Source: an uncultured Muribaculaceae bacterium
GTDB lineage: Bacteria > Bacteroidota > Bacteroidia > Bacteroidales > Muribaculaceae
Length of the DNA: 5,948 bases
Assembly: GCA_910589095.1 (NCBI GenBank)
Contig: CAJUSN010000143.1
Location: 1 to 5,948, forward strand
Direction of reading: 5' to 3'
Below are positions 1-5,948 of the stretch, one piece after another. Numbering within the stretch: the stretch's first letter is position 1; every line of letters begins with the position of its first letter. The notes under the pieces are model-generated. The model ran no database searches and was not told the origin of the DNA. It saw only the letters and a list, made by a program, of their open reading frames with translations. Position numbers and translations under genes: made by a program.

Positions 1-3000
1 CCGCAGAACACAATCATGTTCACATCCTCGAGCGTTTCGCGTCCGCTCATGAGGTCGGTCATGTGCACGTCTTTAACATCGAATCCGGCAAGGTACAGCG
101 AGTAAGCCATTTCTCGGTCGCCATTCACACCTTTTTCGCGGATAATTGCCGCGCGTATACCGGTAGTGCCGTGGTCACCGGCTTTCAATCCTCGCGATGC
201 CAATGACCCTTTGAAGCCTTTAGGCAAGCGGAAACGAAGCGGTTGACGCTTATAATTCTCAAAGCGCAGGCGGGCACACTCTTCGCCGCTCTGCACTGCA
301 TCCAGCAGGTAGGATGAGCGGAACCATACATCGCGCATGTAGTCAATGCCTATCATTCGTTGGCTTCCTTCGTGGTTGATCATAAGAGAGCGCTCGGCCG
401 ATGGAGTTCCTATGAATCGGAAATCCACACCGGCTTCGGCGAACAGCCGCTCGGCAGCTTCAGCCTTGTCAGCAGCGATCTGGAGAACCATTGCCGGGTT
501 TTCAGCGAAAAGAATCTTTACAAGGTCCGCTTCGCCTTTGGCAATGAAATTCTCAGTAGTAAGTTCAATACCACCGGTCGTATTGGCGAATGTCATTTCC
601 AATAAAGTAGTGATCAAACCGCCCGCCGATACATCGTGAGCCGCCAGCAGCGAACCGCGTTTCACCAGCTTCTGAACAGCGTTGAAAGCCGCTGCAAAAC
701 GGTCGGCATCGGCAACCGTAGGAGCTTCGTCGCCGAGGCGGTTGAGCGATTGGGCCAACGCTGATCCACCGAGGCTGAGCGCGGTGGAAGAGAAGTCTAC
801 ATAATAGAAACGCGATTTTGTATTGGACATTACGGGGCTCACCGTTTTTCTGACATCGGTTACCTCGCCGGCAGCGGAAATAATCACTGTGCCGGGTGCG
901 AATACTTTATCATCGCCATATTTTTGGGTCATGGACAAAGAGTCCTTGCCGGTAGGTATGTTGATTCCTAAAGCGCAAGCGAAGTTACTGCAAGCTTCCA
1001 CGGCGCTGTAAAGTGCAGCGTCCTCGCCAGGATTTTTGCACGGCCACATCCAGTTGGCGCTGAGTGAGATTCCGCGTATGTCATTCTCGATAGGTGCGCC
1101 GGCTATATTGGTCAAAGCCTCAGCCATAGCCATTACAGAACCGCGCGCCGAATCGATCAATGCTACTTGAGGCGCATGGCCAATGGAAGTGGCTATACCT
1201 CTCTTGCCGCGATAATCAAGTGACACTACACCGCAGTCGCTAAGCGGAAGCTGTATTTCTCCCTGACACTGCTGACGGGCAATTTTACCTGTTACGGAGC
1301 GGTCAACCTTATTGGTGAGCCAATCCTTACATGCCACGGCTTCAAGACTCAATACGTCGTGGACATACTGTTCTATGAGTGAAGCATCGGTATCTACTGG
1401 CAGATATTTCAAGTTGACGGTTTGGTCGGTCATCACCGTTTTAGGTGAGTTGCCGAACATATCGTCCATGGCGAGATCGATGGGTTTGACACCGTCTTTA
1501 CGGGTGAACACAAAGCGATTGTCGGCTGTGGTTTCGCCCACCACATACAGCGGTGCGCGTTCACGTTCGGCTACTCGCTTCACATATTCTATATGTTGTT
1601 CGTCAATGACGAATCCCATGCGTTCCTGGCTTTCATTGCCCACGATTTCCTTGGCCGAAAGAGTGGGATCGCCTACAGGCAGTGCATCAAGATCAATGCG
1701 TCCGCCCGTTGCTTCAACAAGTTCAGACAGTGCATTGAGGTGGCCGCCTGCTCCATGGTCGTGAATCGAGACTATGGGATTGCTTTCAGACTCGGCCAAC
1801 GCACGGATCACGTTGCTTACACGTTTCTGCATTTCAGGATTTGCACGTTGCACAGCATTGAGCTCGATAGAGTTGTCGTATTGGCCGGTTTCAACTGATG
1901 ATACGGCGCCACCGCCCATACCGATGCGGTAATTGTCGCCACCCATCACAACGACTTTCTCGCCGGGAGTAGGGGTACCCTTTATGGCATCCTTTTTGGC
2001 AGCGAAACCAACACCGCCTGCAAGCATAATCACTTTATCATAAGCATACAAACGTCCGTTTTCATCATGTTCGAACGTAAGGAGCGAACCGCAGATGAGT
2101 GGCTGGCCGAACTTATTGCCGAAATCTGAAGCGCCATTCGATGCTTTAATTAGAATGTCGCACGGTGTCTGATACAGCCATACGCGCGGGTTCGATATCA
2201 GTTCCCAACGGTGCTCGGGACTCATGCGAGGATAGGAAGTCATGTAAACTGCTGTACCAGCAATCGGGAGTGACGCCTTACCGCCGCCCAGACGGTCGCG
2301 GATCTCTCCACCTGTTCCGGTGGCAGCTCCATTGAATGGCTCTACGGTGGTGGGGAAGTTGTGAGTCTCGGCTTTTAGCGAAATCACGGTGTCAATGTCG
2401 CGCACCTCGAACATATCCGGTTGGTCAGGATTTACCGGAGCGAACTGCTCAACACGTGGACCCTCCACAAATGCCACATTGTCTTTGTAAGCCGAAACGA
2501 GTTTGTTGGGATTAACCTGTGAGGTTTTCTTGATGAGTTTGAACAGAGAGAGCGGCTTTTCTTCTCCGTCAATCACGAATGTACCGTTGAATATTTTGTG
2601 GCGGCAGTGTTCGGAATTCACCTGAGAGAATCCGAATACCTCGCTATCGGTAAGCGGACGTCCGAGCTTTTCGGAGAGTTCACGCAGATACCGTTCTTCA
2701 TCTTCACTTAACGCAAGCCCTTCCGCGCGGTTGTAATCGGAAATATTGTCAATATAGACAATTGGATCCGGTGTGCGTGAAATGTCGAATACTTTAGAGT
2801 TCAATCCATCATAAAGACGTTCAAGCATGCGGTCGTAGCGAGGTTCGTCATCGCGTGTGAGACGGAATCGCTCTATGCGCGTGATACCTGTAAGACCCAT
2901 GTTCTGGGTGATCTCAACCGCGTTCGTGCTCCACGGAGTGATCATTTCTTTACGGGGGCCTATGAAGCGGCCTTTAACGGATGTGGATGACAGGGGCTTG

Positions 3001-3107
3001 GCGCCTCCGAACAACCAGGTGAGTTTCTCCTTTTCCTGCTCGGAAAATTTGTGATCTGACTCAACTGCGATTACTTCAGAGACTCCTTTTTTGAAATAAA
3101 TTACCAT
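1..3107 (-). CDS. purL: Phosphoribosylformylglycinamidine synthase, large single-chain form (3' end outside window)
   Basis: FGAM synthase catalyses the ATP- and glutamine-dependent conversion of FGAR to FGAM, step four of de novo purine synthesis, in the cytoplasm. The ATG at 3107 opens a frame of 1035 codons with no stop down to the left edge. Visible motifs in order: the N-terminal stretch ITPWSTNAVEITQNMG; SEHCRHK at residues 165-171 (the PurL signature with the family's catalytic His); ETHNFPT at 247-253; HDHGAGG at 449-455; PTGKDSLSM at 718-726; AHDVSAGGL at 823-831. These belong to the two AIR-synthase-like halves of the large enzyme. The class I glutaminase domain starts near residue 984 (IRAAIIREKGVNG) and reaches the conserved NMIVFC strand, so its catalytic Cys, His and Glu lie beyond the window. 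Bacteroidales PurL is about 1230 residues as I remember it, so roughly 200 are missing. No frameshift or internal TGA was seen. The start matches relatives, and a promoter lies about 40 bp upstream. Confidence 0.97.
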   Translation of the reverse strand, partial: MVIYFKKGVSEVIAVESDHKFSEQEKEKLTWLFGGAKPLSSTSVKGRFIGPRKEMITPWSTNAVEITQNMGLTGITRIERFRLTRDDEPRYDRMLERLYDGLNSKVFDISRTPDPIVYIDNISDYNRAEGLALSEDEERYLRELSEKLGRPLTDSEVFGFSQVNSEHCRHKIFNGTFVIDGEEKPLSLFKLIKKTSQVNPNKLVSAYKDNVAFVEGPRVEQFAPVNPDQPDMFEVRDIDTVISLKAETHNFPTTVEPFNGAATGTGGEIRDRLGGGKASLPIAGTAVYMTSYPRMSPEHRWELISNPRVWLYQTPCDILIKASNGASDFGNKFGQPLICGSLLTFEHDENGRLYAYDKVIMLAGGVGFAAKKDAIKGTPTPGEKVVVMGGDNYRIGMGGGAVSSVETGQYDNSIELNAVQRANPEMQKRVSNVIRALAESESNPIVSIHDHGAGGHLNALSELVEATGGRIDLDALPVGDPTLSAKEIVGNESQERMGFVIDEQHIEYVKRVAERERAPLYVVGETTADNRFVFTRKDGVKPIDLAMDDMFGNSPKTVMTDQTVNLKYLPVDTDASLIEQYVHDVLSLEAVACKDWLTNKVDRSVTGKIARQQCQGEIQLPLSDCGVVSLDYRGKRGIATSIGHAPQVALIDSARGSVMAMAEALTNIAGAPIENDIRGISLSANWMWPCKNPGEDAALYSAVEACSNFACALGINIPTGKDSLSMTQKYGDDKVFAPGTVIISAAGEVTDVRKTVSPVMSNTKSRFYYVDFSSTALSLGGSALAQSLNRLGDEAPTVADADRFAAAFNAVQKLVKRGSLLAAHDVSAGGLITTLLEMTFANTTGGIELTTENFIAKGEADLVKILFAENPAMVLQIAADKAEAAERLFAEAGVDFRFIGTPSAERSLMINHEGSQRMIGIDYMRDVWFRSSYLLDAVQSGEECARLRFENYKRQPLRFRLPKGFKGSLASRGLKAGDHGTTGIRAAIIREKGVNGDREMAYSLYLAGFDVKDVHMTDLMSGRETLEDVNMIVFC

Positions 3108-3145
3108 AAAAAGAGGGGGCGTTGGTGACTTATATAATGAAAGTG

Positions 3146-3177
3146 CAAAGTTAACGTTTTTTTACCGTGTTGGCAAT
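3146..3177 (-). promoter_or_regulatory. Probable Bacteroidetes-type promoter for purL
   Basis: On the minus strand, TAACTTTG at 3153-3146 matches the TAnnTTTG -7 element used by the primary sigma factor of Bacteroidetes. ATTG at 3177-3174 resembles the -33 TTTG/TTG element, and the 20-bp spacer is within the usual range. Transcription would begin near 3140, giving a leader of about 33 nt before the purL ATG, too short for a purine riboswitch. The assignment rests on consensus match and position only. Confidence 0.6.
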
Positions 3178-3219
3178 ATTTGGGACGACGCTTGCCGAAA
3201 CTTTTTCCGCTGTGTTGGC
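3167..3219. repeat. Short direct repeat GTGTTGGC upstream of purL
   Basis: The plus-strand octamer GTGTTGGC occurs at 3167-3174 and again at 3212-3219, 45 bp apart. The contexts are similar: ACCGTGTTGGCA and CGCTGTGTTGGCG. The first copy touches the proposed -33 element of the purL promoter, so the pair could be a regulator binding site. An eight-base repeat can also arise by chance, and no known operator is recognised. Confidence 0.2.
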
Positions 3220-3244
3220 GTAAAGTGCTGACGCATATGTTTCA

Positions 3245-3838
3245 TCAAGATGAGGATGATTTTATTCCGGGGACAGAACACAACTTTTTGTAATCATACC
3301 CTCGGGGGAAAGCTTCAAGCGGGATAAGCAGGGGATAACCGAGGACAAATGACTCTACGCGAAGATAAAATCTGGACACACGTATCCTTTCAATACTTTC
3401 GTAGGGCAGATAGTCCGGCTCATGTACCGGATATTCATAGTCCGTCTCATCCGAGTCTTCCTTTTCACGTTTTTCGTACACTATTGTGATGTTACGGTTG
3501 GAATCTATGCTTACATGTTTCGGACTCAATGCAAGGTAAGCTTTGATGGTCAGCAGTTTTGATACGTAGATATAGGCTCCGGCAAGGGGAATCAAGAAGA
3601 TTATGATTATAATGCCGGCGAGTGTCCATCTGAAATCCGAAAACCATAGTCCTATAAGGAATGCAATAATAAGCAACGTTTGAACACATAGTAGGTAGAG
3701 TGGGGTGTCCTCGCTAATCTGAGTGCGGAAATGTGCTGAATGGTCTGCGCGAAACCGTTTTGTGGTAACAGAAAAATCAAACGGCACTTCCGTGCCGCTG
3801 TCAGGAAGCGGTGCAGATGTGCCGTTTGTATGATTCAT
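3245..3838 (-). CDS. Two-helix membrane protein of unknown function, possible YcxB/PH-like C-terminal domain
   Basis: The gene encodes 197 residues of unrecognised function. Residues 1-45 are polar, with no signal peptide. Two hydrophobic segments follow at about 47-66 (LYLLCVQTLLIIAFLIGLWF) and 72-92 (rich in Ile, Leu and Ala), separated by a short SDFR turn, so the protein should be an inner-membrane hairpin with both long ends probably cytoplasmic. The C-terminal 100 residues alternate beta-like stretches (ALSPKHVSID, ITIVYEK, YESIERIRVSRFYLRVES, PLLIPLEAF) around an acidic loop at 124-142. This two-helices-then-beta layout, with a Y-x-x-I-x-x-I motif and a late I-P-x-x-x-F motif, resembles YcxB-like or bacterial PH-type proteins; that is inference by pattern, not a confirmed family. 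The ATG overlaps the stop of the DUF1015 gene by one base (TGATG), which decides the start and suggests coupled translation. The stop is TGA. Confidence 0.75.
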   Translation of the reverse strand: MNHTNGTSAPLPDSGTEVPFDFSVTTKRFRADHSAHFRTQISEDTPLYLLCVQTLLIIAFLIGLWFSDFRWTLAGIIIIIFLIPLAGAYIYVSKLLTIKAYLALSPKHVSIDSNRNITIVYEKREKEDSDETDYEYPVHEPDYLPYESIERIRVSRFYLRVESFVLGYPLLIPLEAFPRGYDYKKLCSVPGIKSSSS

Positions 3839-3840
3839 CA
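3836..3840 (-). promoter_or_regulatory. Stop/start overlap TGATG (translational coupling)
   Basis: On the minus strand the TGA stop of the DUF1015 gene (3840-3838) and the ATG of the membrane-protein gene (3838-3836) share the A. Such an overlap normally means the downstream gene is translated by ribosomes finishing the upstream one. The premature TGA at codon 30 of the upstream gene could therefore lower expression of the membrane protein. Confidence 0.7.
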
Positions 3841-5085
3841 GTCCGATAGTTTGTGTATGACGAGTCCGGAACGGAGCTTAGGTTCAAACCATGTTGTCTT
3901 AGGGGGCATGATGTTGCCGGTGTCGGCAATGTTCATCAGCTGGTCCATGGTGACGGGATACAAGGCGAAGGCCACTGCCATTTCACCGGAGTCCACGCGC
4001 CTTTTCAATTCTCCCAGACCGCGGATTCCGCCTACGAAGTCAATACGCTTGTCGCGGCGCAGGTCAGTGATGCCAAGGATGTCACGCAGAATAAGATCTG
4101 AAGATATTGTCACGTCAAGTACTCCTATTGGATCCTTGTCGTCATACCTTCCTTCTTTTGCAGTGAGCGAATACCATTTACCTTCCAGATACATCGAGAA
4201 GTTATGCAGGCAGCAGGGCGAATATGTTTCGCTCCCTTTTTCTTCAACTTCAAAGTCCTTTTTCAGCTTTTCAAGGAATTCCTCTGTTGAGAGTCCGTTG
4301 AGATCTTTCACCACACGGTTGTAGTCTATGATCTTCAGGTGTGAAGCAGGGAAAGCAACCGCAAGGAAATAATTATATTCCTCTTCGCCCGTATGCGCGG
4401 GGTTATTTTGCGCTTTCTCGTTTCCCACCAATGCGGCCGCTGCTGTACGGTGGTGTCCGTCGGCTATATATAGATATGGTATCTTTGCGAAAAGATCGGT
4501 TATCTCGCTGATGAGTTCGGGAGAGTCGATCACCCAGAAGTGATGGCCGAATCCATCGGGAGCAGTGAAGTCATATTCAGCCTGACCGGCTGTCACTTCG
4601 CGGATAATTGCCTCCAGACGTTCGTTGTCAGGGAAAGCGAAAAACACGGGCTCCACGTTGGCATCGTTGACACGCACATGCTTCATGCGGTCCTCTTCCT
4701 TGTCGCTGCGGGTCAGCTCATGCTTCTTTATGCGGCCTTCCATGTAGTCTTCAACGTTTGCAGCCACAACGAAACCATATTGTGTGCGCCCGTCCATTGT
4801 CTGGGCATAGATATAGTATCTTGGCTCAGGGTCGCTTACAAGCCATCCCTGCTGCTGAAACATGTCAAAGTTCTCATGAGCCTTGGCGTAGACTTGCGGA
4901 TCATGCTCATCCACCGAAGCCTCAAAGTCTATTTCCGGCTTGATGATGTGGTAGAGCGAACGGGGGTTGCCTTCAGCTTCAACGCGTGCCTCAGATCAAT
5001 CAAGCACATCGTAGGGGCGCGATGCAACTTGTGTCACGAGCTCACGGGGTGGACGCAATCCTTTGAATGGTCTGATTTTTGCCAT
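3838..5085 (-). CDS. DUF1015 family protein gene, interrupted by an in-frame TGA at codon 30 (possible pseudogene)
   Basis: The ATG at 5085 opens MAKIRPFKGLRPPRELVTQV, the typical DUF1015 N-terminus, and the same frame ends at 3838. Full length would be 415 residues, the usual size in Bacteroidales. Codon 30 is TGA (4998-4996), in ...SRPYDVLD*SEARVEAEGNP, where relatives read roughly YDVLNSEEAR with no gap. One base change in a Ser codon (TCA to TGA) would explain it. After the stop the frame is clean and has the family hallmarks: IKKHELTR near 119-126, IADGHHR at 207-213, and MPPKTTWFEPKLRSGL at 393-408. The biochemical function of DUF1015 is not established; the IADGHHR segment suggests a metal or active site, which is inference. 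Automated calling would probably start at GTG 4914, giving 358 residues without the N-terminal 57. The gene lies 23 bp after purA and overlaps the next gene by one base, consistent with an operon. No Shine-Dalgarno is seen at the ATG, as is usual in this phylum. Confidence 0.88.
4996..4998 (-). other. Premature in-frame TGA in the DUF1015 gene
   Basis: The codon series on the minus strand is GTG CTT GAT TGA TCT GAG GCA, read from the ATG at 5085, placing TGA at codon 30. The spacing to the flanking conserved residues is preserved, so this looks like a substitution rather than an insertion or deletion. The TGA sits in a small tandem repeat, TTGATTGA. TGA is also the normal stop of this gene and of the next one. 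Confidence 0.9.
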
Positions 5086-5108
5086 TTTGCTGTGCTGTTG
5101 TAACCGGA

Positions 5109-5948
5109 TTATTTGGAAAGAAGGGGAGAGGTGCGAAGAATTGTCTGTTCACGGTCCGGGCCTATAGACACTATTGTGATAGGGGTCATGAGTTCGCGCT
5201 CCAGGAAGGTGATGTAGTTTACGAATTCAGCGGGGAATTCCGAAGTATCCTTCATTCCTGTCATGTCTGTTTTCCAACCGGGCAGTTCCATATAAACCGG
5301 TTCGATACCCTCTTCAATCGAGTAAGGGAAATCTGTGATGGTTTCGCCGTTGACGTTGTAAGCCACGCATGCTTTTATGGTTTCGAATTCATCGAGCACG
5401 TCGCTCTTCATCATGATGAGCTGAGTTACACCGTTAACCATTATGGCATAGCGTAAAGCTACAAGGTCAATCCAACCGCACCGACGCTCGCGACCAGTAA
5501 CGGCCCCGTATTCGTGGCCTTTGTCGCGGATGGTTTTGCCGGTTTCGTCAAAAAGTTCGGTGGGGAACGGACCGGAACCTACACGTGTGCAATATGCTTT
5601 GAAAATACCGAACACTTCGCCAATCTTGTTGGGTGCCACACCCAAGCCTGAGCATGCGCCCGCGGTGATGGTGTTGGATGACGTAACGAAGGGATACGAC
5701 CCGAAGTCAATGTCGAGCATGGTGCCTTGAGCACCTTCGCACAACACTGATTTCCCCTCTTTAAGAGAGCGGTTGATGAAATGCTCGGAGTCGATAATGT
5801 CGAAAGTGTGAAGGAACTCCACTGCTTCGATCCAGCGTTTTTCCAGTTCTGTGATGTCTGGATCTTCACCCATAGCATGGAGCTGGACAAGGTGACGGTT
5901 ACGTGCATTGGCATAGCGTTCCTTGAAATCTGGCAGCAAAGTATCGCC
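5109..5948 (-). CDS. purA: Adenylosuccinate synthetase (5' end outside window)
   Basis: PurA joins aspartate to IMP using GTP to give adenylosuccinate, the first committed step to AMP, in the cytoplasm. The window holds 279 C-terminal codons and the TAA stop; the family is about 425-430 residues, so some 145-150 N-terminal residues, including the GDEGKGK P-loop and the catalytic Asp and His, lie past the right edge. In visible numbering, the IMP-site segment EGAQGTMLDIDFGSYPF begins at 71, followed by TSSNT. VTGRERRCGW at 150-159 is the aspartate-binding and Arg-rich loop. KSDVLD at 181-186 corresponds to the guanine-recognition K-x-D of GTP binding. GPDREQT at 263-269 is the C-terminal nucleotide-contact motif. 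All expected motifs in this part are intact. The frame continues upstream to 5948 (GDT before LLPDF), so the internal TTG at 5939 is not a real start. The DUF1015 gene follows after 23 bp, suggesting co-transcription; the purA promoter is outside the window. Confidence 0.97.
   Translation of the reverse strand, partial: GDTLLPDFKERYANARNRHLVQLHAMGEDPDITELEKRWIEAVEFLHTFDIIDSEHFINRSLKEGKSVLCEGAQGTMLDIDFGSYPFVTSSNTITAGACSGLGVAPNKIGEVFGIFKAYCTRVGSGPFPTELFDETGKTIRDKGHEYGAVTGRERRCGWIDLVALRYAIMVNGVTQLIMMKSDVLDEFETIKACVAYNVNGETITDFPYSIEEGIEPVYMELPGWKTDMTGMKDTSEFPAEFVNYITFLERELMTPITIVSIGPDREQTILRTSPLLSK

Noticed and set aside
346..1898. Several plus-strand open frames of 62-150 codons opposite purL (346-639, 823-1011, 1312-1764, 1593-1898)
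   Set aside because: They lie antisense to the continuous, motif-rich purL frame, have low-complexity Ser/Arg-rich products, and resemble no family; they are shadows of its codon bias.
3131..3140. TATAAT-like plus-strand sequence (TATATAATGA) as a -10 promoter box
   Set aside because: It would point away from any plus-strand gene, and Bacteroidetes primary promoters use TAnnTTTG instead.
3108..3145. Purine riboswitch in the purL leader
   Set aside because: The predicted leader of about 33 nt is too short to hold a riboswitch aptamer and expression platform.
3181..3244. Terminator after the membrane-protein gene
   Set aside because: Only short, imperfect stems (for example GCGT with ACGC) were found, with no following T-run on the minus strand.
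4996..4998. TGA as a selenocysteine codon
   Set aside because: The family has Ser or a similar residue here, not a conserved Cys, and I could not see a convincing bacterial SECIS hairpin just downstream.
4996..4998. Reassigned genetic code with TGA as sense
   Set aside because: No in-frame TGA occurs in purL or the visible part of purA, and TGA ends two genes here.
3740..5103. Plus-strand open frames of 194 and 187 codons (3740-4324, 4540-5103)
   Set aside because: Both run antisense to the DUF1015 gene and show no recognisable domain or start signal.

Overview
The window is an ordinary-looking bacterial chromosome segment with every recognisable gene on the minus strand. Read in the direction of transcription (from high to low coordinates) the order is: the C-terminal two thirds of purA (adenylosuccinate synthetase, running off the right edge); a DUF1015-family gene whose 5' part carries an in-frame TGA; a small two-helix membrane protein of unknown function; a 137-bp gap with a Bacteroidetes-type promoter; and the first 1035 codons of purL (large, single-chain phosphoribosylformylglycinamidine synthase, running off the left edge).

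The organism is most likely a member of the Bacteroidales. PurL is the long form with the N-terminus seen in Bacteroides relatives (MVIYFKK..., then ITPWSTNAVEITQNMGL). PurA carries MMKSDVLD and CGWIDLVAL, as I remember them from Bacteroides. The starts lack convincing Shine-Dalgarno sequences, and the promoter ahead of purL matches the TAnnTTTG -7 element of this phylum. The near-balanced base composition would suit Muribaculaceae, but that is only an inference.

The purA end, the DUF1015 gene and the membrane-protein gene look like one transcription unit: the gaps are 23 bp and then a one-base stop/start overlap (TGATG). purL probably has its own promoter, though I see no clear terminator before it, so read-through is possible. 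Two purine biosynthesis enzymes therefore flank two genes of unknown function: PurL acts at step four of the de novo pathway and PurA commits IMP to AMP.

The most notable observation is the TGA at codon 30 of the DUF1015 gene. The protein reads in the same frame before and after it with the family's expected spacing, and no other lesion is visible. Neither the 1035 purL codons nor the purA codons contain an in-frame TGA, so it should act as a real stop. It is either a recent nonsense mutation, an error in the sequence, or a site bypassed by restart or readthrough. I found no RNA genes, mobile elements, CRISPR arrays or large repeats, and no stretch over 300 bp lacks a gene.
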